From: JAAEQG01 sp023133475
GTDB taxonomy: Bacteria; Planctomycetota; Phycisphaerae; UBA1845
Assembly: GCA_030631415.1 (NCBI GenBank)
Contig: DAOVLE010000144.1
Span: 1 to 13,785 of the forward strand
Length of the DNA: 13,785 bases
Direction: 5' to 3'
This document shows, one piece after another, positions 1 to 6,552 of the stretch; within the stretch, counting starts at the first letter, position 1, and each line of letters begins with the position of its first letter. The notes below the pieces were generated by a model that was not told where the DNA came from, did not search any database, and saw only the letters and a list, made by a program, of their open reading frames with translations. The position numbers were made by a program, and so were the translations under genes.

Positions 1-324
1 ATGGTGGAAGCCATGAACAAAGACGGGTTCAGCTTCGTGGAGATCATCTCGCCTTGCCCCACGCTCTACGAGCGCCGCAATCGGCTGGGCAGCGGGTTGG
101 ACCGGATGAAGTGGTTCAAGGAGAACTCCGTCATCAAGAACGGCTCGGACACCCGGAACATCGATATTGCCTACCAGCAGCCGATCATCTGCGGGAAATT
201 CGTTGACATCGACCGCCCGTCGCTTCTGGAGGTGACCGAGGCCAAGATAGGCGACATCCGTGGCAAGCAACGTTGGGCGGACGTGTCTCGCAGGCAGAAG
301 AAGTCCATCGAGCAGACGGAATAA
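1..324 (+). CDS. korB: 2-oxoacid:ferredoxin oxidoreductase, beta subunit (3' fragment)
   Basis: This is the last 107 codons of the thiamine-diphosphate-binding beta subunit of a 2-oxoacid:ferredoxin oxidoreductase, probably the 2-oxoglutarate type. The enzyme interconverts a 2-oxoacid plus CoA with acyl-CoA, CO2 and reduced ferredoxin in the cytoplasm. The visible part has the family's C-terminal signature: FSFVEIISPCPTLYERRN, then a region equivalent to the IVVGEFVD-like segment (PIICGKFVDIDRP). The ATG at position 1 is an internal methionine. Family members are roughly 270-340 residues, so the thiamine-binding half and the true start lie before the window. korC follows 15 bp downstream with its own strong ribosome binding site, as in kor operons; the alpha subunit is presumably upstream. 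2-oxoglutarate rather than pyruvate or 2-oxoisovalerate specificity is inferred from overall resemblance only. Confidence 0.9.
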   Translation: MVEAMNKDGFSFVEIISPCPTLYERRNRLGSGLDRMKWFKENSVIKNGSDTRNIDIAYQQPIICGKFVDIDRPSLLEVTEAKIGDIRGKQRWADVSRRQKKSIEQTE

Positions 325-325
325 T

Positions 326-333
326 AAAGGAGG
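326..333 (+). promoter_or_regulatory. Strong ribosome binding site of korC
   Basis: AAAGGAGG lies 6 nt before the ATG at 340 and 1 nt after the korB stop codon. It is a near-perfect Shine-Dalgarno sequence and fixes the korC start. Confidence 0.85.
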
Positions 334-339
334 AATCGG

Positions 340-918
340 ATGGCCATCACCGAGATTAGAACCGGCGGGCTTGGCGGGCAGGGGGTTATTCTGGCGGGGA
401 TGATCGTCGGGCGAGCCGCCTCGATTTACGCTGGCAAACATGCCACGCTGACCCAGAGTTTTGGGCCTGAAGCGCGTGGTAGCGCCTGTGGGGCTTCCCT
501 GGTGATCTCCGACGAGCCGGTGGAGTACCCTTATGTGACCTGCCCGGACACTCTGTTGGTGATGTCTCAAGAGGCCTGCAACCGCTTCGCGCCGGAGATG
601 GCATCCGGCGGCATCCTGCTCTATGAAGCCGATCTGGTCAAGCCGGGCAATTTGCCCAAAGGCGTAAAGGCCTACGGCGTGCCCGCCACCCGAATCGCCG
701 AAAACCTGAACCGTCGTATGGTGGCCAACATCGTGATAATCGGATTCTTCGCCTCCATTACCGACATCATCAGTTCCGACGCCTTGCGTCAATCGGTCGA
801 AGCCTCTGTGCCTCCAGGCACCGAACACCTCAACCTCACCGCTTTCGACCAGGGCTACGAGTATGGGCAGGCCATCAAGGATGGCAAGACCCCATCTCTC
901 GGTGGGGTCCCCGCGTAG
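340..918 (+). CDS. korC: 2-oxoacid:ferredoxin oxidoreductase, gamma subunit
   Basis: This is the gamma subunit or domain of the 2-oxoacid:ferredoxin oxidoreductase whose beta subunit ends just upstream. The 192 residues match the usual family length of about 180-190. The N-terminus holds the hallmark GLGGQGVILAG (residues 9-19), followed by TQSFGPEARGSACGASLVIS (about 39-58), typical of KorC-type gamma subunits. In this superfamily the gamma domain helps form the CoA-binding side of the complex. The protein is cytoplasmic, with no signal peptide or membrane segment. It is translated from an AAAGGAGG site in a korBC operon. It ends convergently against the MBOAT gene on the other strand, with about 300 bp of repeats between. 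The assignment to 2-oxoglutarate as substrate is probable, not shown. Confidence 0.93.
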   Translation: MAITEIRTGGLGGQGVILAGMIVGRAASIYAGKHATLTQSFGPEARGSACGASLVISDEPVEYPYVTCPDTLLVMSQEACNRFAPEMASGGILLYEADLVKPGNLPKGVKAYGVPATRIAENLNRRMVANIVIIGFFASITDIISSDALRQSVEASVPPGTEHLNLTAFDQGYEYGQAIKDGKTPSLGGVPA

Positions 919-958
919 GATCGCCGCAAACATTCAGTAAACCCGTCCAGCCGGGGTT

Positions 959-1029
959 GTACCGCCGGCATCCTGCCGGCTGGAAGCCACCGTACCGCCG
1001 GCATCCTGCCGGCTGGAAGCCGGCGGTAC
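959..1029 (+). repeat. Two tandem copies of a 30-bp repeat, second copy closed into a palindrome
   Basis: The 30-bp unit beginning GTACCGCCGGCATCCTGCC occurs at 959-988 and again at 992-1021. The second copy is followed by CCGGCGGTAC, so 992-1029 is a palindrome with 10-bp outer arms (GTACCGCCGG / CCGGCGGTAC). It sits 41 bp after the korC stop and could fold at the 3' end of the korC transcript, but there is no T-run for a classical terminator. Confidence 0.85.
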
Positions 1030-1035
1030 GGTGGT

Positions 1036-1063
1036 GTCAGGTGCCCTGACCACGCTTGCGTGG
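1036..1063. repeat. Pair of small adjacent hairpins
   Basis: GTCAGG-TGC-CCTGAC (1036-1050) and CCACGC-TT-GCGTGG (1050-1063) are two perfect 6-bp stems back to back. They lie in the gap between convergent korC and the MBOAT gene. Function is unknown; weak termination of either transcript is possible. Confidence 0.5.
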
Positions 1064-1099
1064 CCCTGTGCTCGGTAGTTGATCCGAACCTGCCATCCG

Positions 1100-1168
1100 A
1101 TCAGTACCGCGACCGCAAGGGAGCGGCTCTACTTGGATTGGCCGCTCCCTCACGGTCGCGGTACTGAT
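1100..1168. repeat. Inverted pair of the CAGTACCGCGACCG repeat
   Basis: The left arm 1100-1127 (starting ATCAGTACCGCGACCG) and right arm 1141-1168 are reverse complements over 28 bp with only two mismatches, separated by 13 nt. The same unit recurs singly at about 2957-2985 and 11531-11560 (reverse orientation) and in tandem at 13696-13785. A long perfect stem like this can form a cruciform or an RNA hairpin between the two convergent genes. Confidence 0.9.
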
Positions 1169-1170
1169 TG

Positions 1171-1206
1171 CGGCCAAAGGCCACGCCGGGTCTCTGCGTT
1201 CATGAA
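1171..1206 (-). repeat. Extension module of the dispersed repeat (GTCTCTGCGTTCATG)
   Basis: GCGGCCAAAGG...GTCTCTGCGTTCATGAA directly follows the CAGTACCGCG unit. A related arrangement, in reverse complement, lies at 13653-13690 next to the tandem array, with CATGAGCGTAGAGAC and GCCTTTGGCCGC. The bare module CATGAACGCAGAGAC also occurs at 2747-2761. The association of the two modules at two loci suggests they belong to one longer mobile or duplicated unit. Confidence 0.65.
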
Positions 1207-1215
1207 TTGCCCGGG

Positions 1216-2622
1216 TTAGAATTGGAAGTAGATAAATGGGTGATAGTTGGACGGCACCAGGGTGATAGCCAGCGAAGTTGCAAAACCATAACCGGCGGCA
1301 AAGGCCCAATCTGCAATCCTCTGTAACCGTTCGATGAAGAACTCCCGGTAAGCCACCCAGTGGGCGACCAGCAGACACGGCATCACCCACAACATCTCCA
1401 GCCCCAGATTCCGCACACCATCGGACTGGAAAAACACAAAGGCCTTTAACACCATCACGGCAGTCCCCAGGTCGGTGGCCCGAAAGAATATCCACGCCAC
1501 ACATACCCAGTAGAAGGTAAGCAGCGGGCCGACAAAACGCCGAACAGACCACACCTCTGCCTGCGTGGCAGTCAAACGACGCCACTCCTTGTGCACGATC
1601 AACGCCGCACCGTGCAACCCGCCCCAAATCACGAAATTCCACGACGCCCCATGCCACAAGCCGCCAAGCAACATGGTCAACATGAGATTGCGGTAGGTGA
1701 ACAGCTTCGAGCCGCGACTGCCACCCAGCGGAATGTACAGATAGTCCCGCAGCCAAGTGGACAGGCTTATGTGCCACCGCCGCCAGAACTCGGTGATGTT
1801 GGCGGCGAAGTAGGGAAAGTTGAAGTTGAGACACAACTGGTAGCCGAGCAGGTTGGCACAAGCAATAGCCATATCGCTGTAGCCGGAGAAGTCACAGTAA
1901 ATCTGCACCGCGTAGAAGACCACCGCGATCCACGAGGTCGTCGCGGAGTAATCGCCGGGGTTGGCAAAATACGCATCCACAATCGGGGCAAGGTTGTCGG
2001 AAATGCAGGCCTTCTTGATAAAACCGATCAAAAACAGTATCAGGCACGCCCGAATCCGCACCGACGAGAAAACCCGCGCAGTCTCAAGCTGAGGCAGAAA
2101 ACCCGCCGCCCGAACAATCGGGCCGGCAACCAACTGCGGGAAGAAACCGACGAACAAAGCCAAGTCCAACAGATTGCGGGTCGGCTTTAAGCGCCCGCGA
2201 TACACGTCGATCGAGTAGCTTAAGGTCTGAAATGTGTAGAAGCTGATGCCTACCGGCAGAATGATGTTCAGCGTGCTCAGCGGCACGGGCAGCCCCAGCC
2301 ACCAGCTCAACTCCACCGCCGAATCGACAAAGAAGTTGTAATACTTGAAGAACCCCAGAATACCCAGGTTCCCCACCAGGCTGGCCAGCAGGCATCCTTT
2401 CCGTGCTCTGCCGGACAGCGGTCGCGACATAAGCACCCCGACGGTGTAGTCGATCAGCGTGGAGGCGACGATCAGCGAAAGGAACCGCCAATCCCACCCG
2501 GCATAGAAGGCATAGCTGGACCCCAAAAGCCACAGCTTGCGGAGAACCGCAGAACGCAGCCCCCAATGAACCGCGAACACAACGATAAAAAAATAGATGA
2601 ACCGTGGTTCAACAAAGAGCAT
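1216..2622 (-). CDS. MBOAT-family O-acyltransferase (AlgI/DltB-like membrane protein)
   Basis: This is a 468-residue polytopic membrane protein of the membrane-bound O-acyltransferase family. AlgI-type members pass acyl groups, usually acetyl, across the membrane to a partner that modifies an extracytoplasmic polysaccharide. The N-terminus (MLFVEPRFIYFFIVVFAVHW) is typical for the family, which supports the chosen ATG. Family landmarks are visible: LPVGISFYTFQTLSY around 122-136, the polar CDFSGYSDMA segment around 243-252, EFWRRWHISLSTWLRDY (about 278-294) with His284, and GGLWHGASWNF with the presumed catalytic His324. Roughly ten hydrophobic stretches are spread along the chain. The length is normal (AlgI is about 500). 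The usual SGNH/AlgJ-like partner is not in this window, so the substrate cannot be stated. The gene stands alone, convergent with korC, with no strong Shine-Dalgarno sequence seen. Confidence 0.92.
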   Translation of the reverse strand: MLFVEPRFIYFFIVVFAVHWGLRSAVLRKLWLLGSSYAFYAGWDWRFLSLIVASTLIDYTVGVLMSRPLSGRARKGCLLASLVGNLGILGFFKYYNFFVDSAVELSWWLGLPVPLSTLNIILPVGISFYTFQTLSYSIDVYRGRLKPTRNLLDLALFVGFFPQLVAGPIVRAAGFLPQLETARVFSSVRIRACLILFLIGFIKKACISDNLAPIVDAYFANPGDYSATTSWIAVVFYAVQIYCDFSGYSDMAIACANLLGYQLCLNFNFPYFAANITEFWRRWHISLSTWLRDYLYIPLGGSRGSKLFTYRNLMLTMLLGGLWHGASWNFVIWGGLHGAALIVHKEWRRLTATQAEVWSVRRFVGPLLTFYWVCVAWIFFRATDLGTAVMVLKAFVFFQSDGVRNLGLEMLWVMPCLLVAHWVAYREFFIERLQRIADWAFAAGYGFATSLAITLVPSNYHPFIYFQF

Positions 2623-2852
2623 GCCGTCGCTTTCTGCCTTAGCGCAGCAACCTCTCCCCCATCACGGGGTTCTGCGATGGTGCGGCTGAGCAGTTCCCAC
2701 CTCATAGTTATCGGTACTTCACCGCAGCCCTTTAGCCTGGATTTTTCATGAACGCAGAGACGCAAAATGGGCGCTGATACGGATAATGTACACACTGTCG
2801 AAATGTGATGGTAAGTATTCAGTAACCCCGTATGCGGGATAGCGTGGGTTTC
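2623..2852. other. Intergenic region upstream of the MBOAT gene, no gene seen
   Basis: No coding region is supported here. The only recognisable element is CATGAACGCAGAGAC at 2747-2761, a copy of the module also found at 1190-1204 (reverse) and, degenerate, at 13653-13667. The MBOAT promoter should lie in this stretch, reading leftwards, but I see no convincing -35/-10 pair. Confidence 0.5.
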
Positions 2853-2878
2853 GTAGCGGCGGGTGGAACCCGCCCTAC
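2853..2878. repeat. Palindromic GC-rich repeat, single copy
   Basis: GGCGGGTGGAACCCGCCC closed by GTAG... and ...CTAC at its ends: GTAGCGGC-GGGTGGAACC-CGCCCTAC. It is one of seven copies of the 21-bp GTAGGGCGGGTTCC... family in the window (2858-2878, 2998-3018, 3033-3053, 10334-10354, 10370-10390, 11475-11495, 11586-11606). Confidence 0.85.
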
Positions 2879-2904
2879 GGTGGGGGACGCAAATACGTGG
2901 GTGC

Positions 2905-2948
2905 CCCACCCCGTTTCGTCGGTCCGGAGGACCGGCGAACGGGGTGGG
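2905..2948. repeat. Nested two-level palindrome
   Basis: The outer arms CCCACCCCGTTTCG (2905-2918) and CGAACGGGGTGGG (2936-2948) pair with one bulged base. Inside, CGGTCC (2920-2925) pairs with GGACCG (2929-2934) around a GGA loop. The whole could extrude as one almost continuous hairpin of about 19 base pairs. Confidence 0.75.
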
Positions 2949-2988
2949 GGACGGATGGCCGCTCCCTTACGGTCGCGGTACTGATTGG
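2944..2988 (-). repeat. 45-bp direct repeat, copy 1 of 2 (contains the CAGTACCGCG unit)
   Basis: Positions 2944-2988 are identical, base for base, to 11519-11563. The sequence runs GTGGGGGACGGATGGCCGCT and on to GCGGTACTGATTGG, thus including the CAGTACCGCGACCGTAAGGGAG unit in reverse. Both copies sit beside a pair of GTAGGGCGGG palindromes. Confidence 0.9.
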
Positions 2989-2997
2989 TTCGAGTTG

Positions 2998-3053
2998 TAG
3001 GGCGGGTTCCACCCGCCTTCGTGGCATGGGATGGCGGGTGGAACCCGCCCTAC
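2998..3053. repeat. Inverted pair of GTAGGGCGGG palindromes abutting the purM stop
   Basis: The copies at 2998-3018 (forward) and 3033-3053 (reverse) are perfect 21-bp reverse complements with a 14-nt loop, and each is itself nearly palindromic. The element ends one base from the purM stop codon (3055-3057). Read along the purM transcript, it begins with GTAGGGCGGG right after the stop, so it would be the 3' untranslated region and could block 3' exonucleases or slow transcription. No U-run follows it. Confidence 0.9.
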
Positions 3054-3054
3054 T

Positions 3055-4146
3055 TCAATTCCCCATTCCTCTCGGCGGTTTTTTTGCCGACTCGAAGCGA
3101 ACCCCACTTTCGCCGCGGGTCACCTGGCCGACGATGATGGGCGATTCGCCGGCGGCTGCCAACTCTTTTGCGACACCGGCGACGAACCGCGGCTTGACCG
3201 CCAGGACGAACCCGATGCCCATGTTAAAGACTCGAAACATCTCGCGGCGGCTGATGCCCAGCTTTTGAATGAATGGGAAGATTTCCGGCGGCTGCCAACT
3301 CCCGGTATCCAGCCGTGCGGAACACCCCGGGGGCAACATGCGCGCGATGTTCCGGGACAAACCACCGCCGGTGATGTGGGCCATGGCGGTGATCGGCGGC
3401 CTCAGCCGATACCTGCTCAACGCCCGCAGAACGGGGGCTACATAAATGCGCGTCGGGCGGAGCACCGCGTCAGCCAGGGTCTCGCCCAGTTCCTCATAGT
3501 GGTGGTGGAGCTTGAGACGATGCTCGGTAATGAGCCTGCGAACCAGCGTATAGCCGTTGGAATGGATGCCGTTGGACGGTAGCCCGATCAGGATGTCACC
3601 TGGTGTGGTGCGGGTTCCGTCGATGATGCGGTTGGCTTGAACCACCCCGACAGCGAAGCCGGCCAGGTCCAGGTGCCCTTTCCGGTACATATCGGGCATC
3701 TGAGCGGTCTCACCGCCGAGCAGGGTGCAGCAGGCCTGGCGGCAGCCATCAGCCATACCCTCGGCAATCTCCAGCAACCCGCGGGTGTCTATCTCGTGCA
3801 CCGCGAGGTAGTCGAGGAAGAACAGCGGTTTTGCCCCACAGGTCACCAGATCGTTGACGTTCACTGCGACCAGGTCGATCCCCAGCCCGCCAAGCCGCCG
3901 GGCTTTGCCGGCCAGAAGCACTTTGGTGCCCACCCCGTCGGCACTACCAGCCAGCACCGGCCCCAAAGAGTCGGGCGGTATCGAGGATTCGTGGAAGTCG
4001 AGCCGGAATAACCCCGCAAAGGAACCCTCGCGGTTGCACACGCGGCTGCGGTCCGTGCGATTCATCACCGATTGAGCCAGGGTCGCCCAGCGGGCTCCGG
4101 TCTCCTGGTTCACCCCGGCGTTTTTGTAGGTTGTGGTTTTGGCCAT
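3055..4146 (-). CDS. purM: Phosphoribosylformylglycinamidine cyclo-ligase (AIR synthetase)
   Basis: PurM closes the imidazole ring in the fifth step of purine synthesis: FGAM + ATP gives AIR + ADP + phosphate, in the cytoplasm. The 363-residue protein fits the family length (about 340-350). It shows the N-terminal TYKNAGVNQETG equivalent of the usual YxxAGVD segment, ADGVGTK (69-75) in the ATP-binding core, VNVNDLVTCGAKPLFFLDY (about 95-113), LLGGETAQMPDMY (142-154), SNGIHSNGYTLVR (191-203), HITGGG (257-262) and FNMGIGF (307-313). The start ATG lies inside the end of purF (37-bp overlap), so the two are almost certainly one transcript and may be translationally coupled. One detail differs from the consensus: the Asp of AGVD is Asn13. 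A repeat begins one base after the stop codon. Confidence 0.97.
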   Translation of the reverse strand: MAKTTTYKNAGVNQETGARWATLAQSVMNRTDRSRVCNREGSFAGLFRLDFHESSIPPDSLGPVLAGSADGVGTKVLLAGKARRLGGLGIDLVAVNVNDLVTCGAKPLFFLDYLAVHEIDTRGLLEIAEGMADGCRQACCTLLGGETAQMPDMYRKGHLDLAGFAVGVVQANRIIDGTRTTPGDILIGLPSNGIHSNGYTLVRRLITEHRLKLHHHYEELGETLADAVLRPTRIYVAPVLRALSRYRLRPPITAMAHITGGGLSRNIARMLPPGCSARLDTGSWQPPEIFPFIQKLGISRREMFRVFNMGIGFVLAVKPRFVAGVAKELAAAGESPIIVGQVTRGESGVRFESAKKPPRGMGN

Positions 4147-5612
4147 GGTGCCCCTGGTGGGTTATGTGGGTGTTGCCCGTGCCGGTTGCCCCCCGCCGTA
4201 TCGAGACGCTTGCATTGCCTTGCATGGTTGTCCAGCGGGGCAGTGACCTTCACCGGATAGTCGGCGGTGAAACACGCGGTGCAGTATTGATTCCGGCCCA
4301 TGCTCATGCAACCGAGCATGCCGTCCAAAGACAGGTAGCACAGCGAATCCACTTCGAGGAAGCGGCGGACCTGCTCCACGTCGCGATCGCCGGCCACCAA
4401 CTCTGAAGGATCGGGGAAGTCGATACCGAAGTAGCACGGATACTGCACCGGCGGGCTGGCCACCCGTAGGTGGATTTCCTTTGCCCCGGCTTTGCGTAGT
4501 GCGTTCATCTTCCCCCGGGTGGTGGTTCCGCGCACCACCGAGTCCTCCACGACGATGATCCGCTTGCCGCGCACTGCTTCCTTGATAACGTTGAGCTTCA
4601 TCTTGACCATCAGGTCGCGGCGATCCTGGGTGGGCAGGATGAAGGATCGCCCGACAAAGTGTTTTGTGGTGAACACCCGATCGAGGGGGATTCCGCTCGT
4701 TCGGCTGTAGCCCAGTGCGGCACAGCGGGCACAGTTGGGGACCGGGGCGACCAGGTCGGCGTCAGCCGGTGCCTCCTCTGCCAGGCGGCGCCCCAGGGCT
4801 ACACGCACCGCGTGGACGTTATCGCCGAAAACGTCACTCGAGGGGTCCGCGAAGTAAATCTGCTCGAAGATACAGGCGGCTCCGCGCTTGCGGGCCGGCG
4901 GGCCAAACCGTTCACTGCGGATTCCACCGGTGGTGATAGTCACAATCTCGCCCGGTTCGACATCGCGAACGTATTCGGCATCCACGATGTCCAACGCGCA
5001 GGTCTCCGAAGCCACCACCATAGCTCCGCCGGCCAACCGCCCCAGACTCAACGGCCTGAAACCCAGCGGATCACGAACAGCCACCACGCAATCGCGGAAC
5101 AACATCAGCAGTGCATAAGCCCCCTCCAGGTGATTCAGCACCTGCGGTAGCGAGTGGTGGATGTCATCGAATCCCGCGTCGGGCAGGAGGTGGGCGATCA
5201 CTTCTGTATCACTTCCGCTTCTAAACACGTGCCCTTGGCTCTCGAACCGGCGGCGCAACTCCGCGGCATTGGTGAGGTTGCCGTTGTGGGCAATAGCCAG
5301 CGGGCCGTCGCCGCACTCGAACAGGAACGGTTGAGCGTTGGATCGGCAGGACAACCCCGCAGTCGAGTAGCGAACGTGCCCGACGGCTGTGGGGTTGCAC
5401 AGCCCGCGTAGAGTTTGGGCATCGAACGCCTGAGCCACCAGCCCCAGCCCCACGTGTCGCAGAATCCGTTGCCCATCCGTGGTGCAGATACCCGCGGATT
5501 CCTGCCCGCGGTGCTGTTGGGCATAGAGCCCCAAGTGGGTGAGTTCGGCGGCAGCGGGGTGCCCCACGATGCCAAACAGCCCACAACAATGTTCGATAGC
5601 ACGCCGCTTCAC
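4110..5612 (-). CDS. purF: Amidophosphoribosyltransferase, Fe-S type
   Basis: PurF commits PRPP to purine synthesis, using glutamine to form 5-phosphoribosylamine. The N-terminal glutaminase domain starts after a short propeptide: MKRRAIEHC, then Cys10-GLFGIVG, where Cys10 is the expected nucleophile exposed by processing. GHVRYSTAG (78-86) and HNGNLTN (109-115) are the usual substrate-site motifs. The C-terminal phosphoribosyltransferase domain has the PRPP loop IIVVEDSVVRGTTTRG (352-367). Cys247, Cys393, Cys444 and Cys447 sit where the Bacillus-type enzyme binds its [4Fe-4S] cluster, so this is the oxygen-sensitive class. The start codon is GTG with no clear Shine-Dalgarno sequence; an in-frame stop at 5646-5648 limits the start. 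The last 30 or so residues are a His/Pro/Gly-rich tail encoded partly over the purM start. Confidence 0.97.
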   Translation of the reverse strand: MKRRAIEHCCGLFGIVGHPAAAELTHLGLYAQQHRGQESAGICTTDGQRILRHVGLGLVAQAFDAQTLRGLCNPTAVGHVRYSTAGLSCRSNAQPFLFECGDGPLAIAHNGNLTNAAELRRRFESQGHVFRSGSDTEVIAHLLPDAGFDDIHHSLPQVLNHLEGAYALLMLFRDCVVAVRDPLGFRPLSLGRLAGGAMVVASETCALDIVDAEYVRDVEPGEIVTITTGGIRSERFGPPARKRGAACIFEQIYFADPSSDVFGDNVHAVRVALGRRLAEEAPADADLVAPVPNCARCAALGYSRTSGIPLDRVFTTKHFVGRSFILPTQDRRDLMVKMKLNVIKEAVRGKRIIVVEDSVVRGTTTRGKMNALRKAGAKEIHLRVASPPVQYPCYFGIDFPDPSELVAGDRDVEQVRRFLEVDSLCYLSLDGMLGCMSMGRNQYCTACFTADYPVKVTAPLDNHARQCKRLDTAGGNRHGQHPHNPPGAPWPKPQPTKTPG

Positions 5613-5687
5613 GAATGGACCAACACCGATCAGAGGGCCAGGGATTCACACCTGCCACGGCAAGAAGTTATCCTCCATGGCGTAGGG

Positions 5688-5716
5688 AGCGTAGCGGTCA
5701 AAAACCCCGCCGTCAA
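5688..5716 (-). promoter_or_regulatory. Possible sigma-70-type promoter of purF-purM
   Basis: Reading leftwards, TTGACG (5711-5716) is followed after 17 nt by TACGCT (5688-5693), about 75 bp before the purF start. The -35 is good and the spacing ideal, but the -10 is poor, so this is only a candidate. Confidence 0.3.
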
Positions 5717-5739
5717 TTGTCGTCACCACCGGTATGAGG

Positions 5740-5816
5740 GAGAATTGAGAATAAGGATGGAAGGGTAAGGGGGTGACCGTGCGATAGTGTTTAGCGGCGA
5801 CCCGCAGGGGAGCATG
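5740..5816 (-). repeat. Degenerate dispersed module B, copy 1
   Basis: Read on the minus strand this contains GCTCCCC, TCGCCGCTAAACAC, then ATTCTCAATTCTCCC. The same ordered blocks appear on the plus strand at about 12488-12600 (GCTCCCC, CGCCGCTAAACAC, ATTCTCAATTCTC). The similarity is clear but broken by substitutions and gaps. Confidence 0.55.
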
Positions 5817-5825
5817 GCGAAAATG

Positions 5826-5851
5826 GAAAATGCCGACTGGGCGGCGTTTTC
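5826..5851 (+). repeat. Stem-loop module A, copy 1
   Basis: GAAAATGCCG (5826-5835), a 6-nt loop ACTGGG, and CGGCGTTTTC (5842-5851) form a 10-bp stem with one T-G wobble. A second copy at 12425-12450 has the same stem with two compensated base pairs. The flanking bases are also alike: GAAAATG before it, and ATTCGT after it where the second copy has TTCGT. Confidence 0.75.
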
Positions 5852-5873
5852 TTGATTCGTAAACAGTCTGTAG

Positions 5874-5959
5874 TCTGTAGGTCGGGTCCGCAGACCCGAC
5901 GTTCGGGATTCCCAACGGCACCGCCGGGGGATGTCGGGTCTGCGGATCCGACCTACAGA
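5874..5959. repeat. 27-bp inverted repeat (TCTGTAGGTCGGGTCCGC family)
   Basis: The left arm 5874-5900 (TCTGTAGGTCGGGTCCGCAG...) and right arm 5933-5959 (...GCGGATCCGACCTACAGA) are reverse complements with one mismatch, around 32 nt. Each arm contains an internal short palindrome (GTCGGGTCCGCAGACCCGAC). It lies between purF and the small membrane-protein gene at 6028. The rest of 5613-6027 shows no gene. Confidence 0.88.
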
Positions 5960-6027
5960 TACTAGCCCAGATATTTCACTGCGGAGTGCGAAAAAAACCT
6001 GACATTTTTTCTGGCCCGACTGTAATT

Positions 6028-6531
6028 TTATGGTGTGCCGCCAAAACATTGCAAGCTCCGTGCTCGTACTCCAGCAATGTCCTCAAGCGCCCGAAGATAT
6101 GAAGTGAGATGCACTCCAAGAACGAGGACAAGCAAGAAGCCTGCCGCCAGGGAAGACCACAAGATAATGAGGGTTCTCCTCGGACCTTTGGCCTTCCACC
6201 ACGCCCAAATGATGACAATTGCAGCCAGAACAACACCTGCAACAATTAGGACTAAGTCCAACGTCATCCAGAAACGATCCTTCGCCCGGCTACCTAGACT
6301 CTCCAGTACGAAAGCCCATGCGATGTAGAAGCCGACTCCCATCCAGCCCAATAGGAGAGGAGTAAGGTGAAGTGCTAACTTTGGTTTGGGTTGACGGAAG
6401 GTATCGGGATCGTCAGGATCGAAGGGGCGCCCACACTCGGGGCAACGTTCCTCCGACAATCCATCCAGCACGTATGAACACTCCAGGCAGTGCTTGGTTG
6501 GCTCCCACTCACTCGTTCCCGATTCGGTCAT
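6028..6531 (-). CDS. Small membrane protein with N-terminal zinc ribbon, function unknown
   Basis: This is a 167-residue protein of unknown function. The N-terminal 40 residues form a likely zinc ribbon: C15-LE-C18, then 11 residues, C30-PE-C33-GRPFDPDDPDTF. That type of ribbon is frequent at the N-terminus of planctomycete membrane proteins (family knowledge from memory). It is followed by three hydrophobic segments, roughly residues 53-78, 88-112 and 118-143, so the ribbon probably faces the cytoplasm. There is no catalytic motif. The start is supported by GAGGAG at 6538-6543, 6 nt before the ATG. The gene lies downstream of a second 167-residue membrane protein on the same strand, with a hairpin between. 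Base composition is lower in GC than the pur and etf genes. A role in sensing or scaffolding is conceivable, but nothing shows it. Confidence 0.8.
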   Translation of the reverse strand: MTESGTSEWEPTKHCLECSYVLDGLSEERCPECGRPFDPDDPDTFRQPKPKLALHLTPLLLGWMGVGFYIAWAFVLESLGSRAKDRFWMTLDLVLIVAGVVLAAIVIIWAWWKAKGPRRTLIILWSSLAAGFLLVLVLGVHLTSYLRALEDIAGVRARSLQCFGGTP

Positions 6532-6537
6532 GCATAT

Positions 6538-6543
6538 CTCCTC
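6538..6543 (-). promoter_or_regulatory. Ribosome binding site of the zinc-ribbon membrane protein
   Basis: On the minus strand GAGGAG lies 6 nt before the ATG at 6531, which supports this start. Confidence 0.7.
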
Positions 6544-6552
6544 ATATAGTGC

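Noticed and set aside
992..1029. Intrinsic terminator of korC
   Set aside because: The palindrome is strong but has no T-run on either strand, so I list it as a repeat only.
1037..1861. 274-codon open frame on the minus strand
   Set aside because: It overlaps the MBOAT gene in another frame and its C-terminus is translated repeat; it has no recognisable domain.
1591..2190. 199-codon open frame antisense to the MBOAT gene
   Set aside because: Composition is a shadow of the MBOAT coding frame with no motif; GC-rich genes commonly leave such antisense frames.
2623..2852. Promoter for the MBOAT gene
   Set aside because: The best pair found (TCGACA with TATCAG, 16-nt spacing) is too weak to report.
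2897..3268. Open frames at 2897-3268 and 11463-11867 sharing the peptide GWGTDGRSLTVAVLIG
   Set aside because: The shared peptide is simply the 45-bp repeat translated in the same frame; the remainder is antisense to purM or an alternative frame of the radical SAM gene.
5646..5678. Short frame MEDNFLPWQV just upstream of purF, in the purF frame
   Set aside because: It could be a leader peptide or an N-terminal remnant, but it has no ribosome binding site and ends in a stop before the purF start, and PurF homology begins only after that stop.
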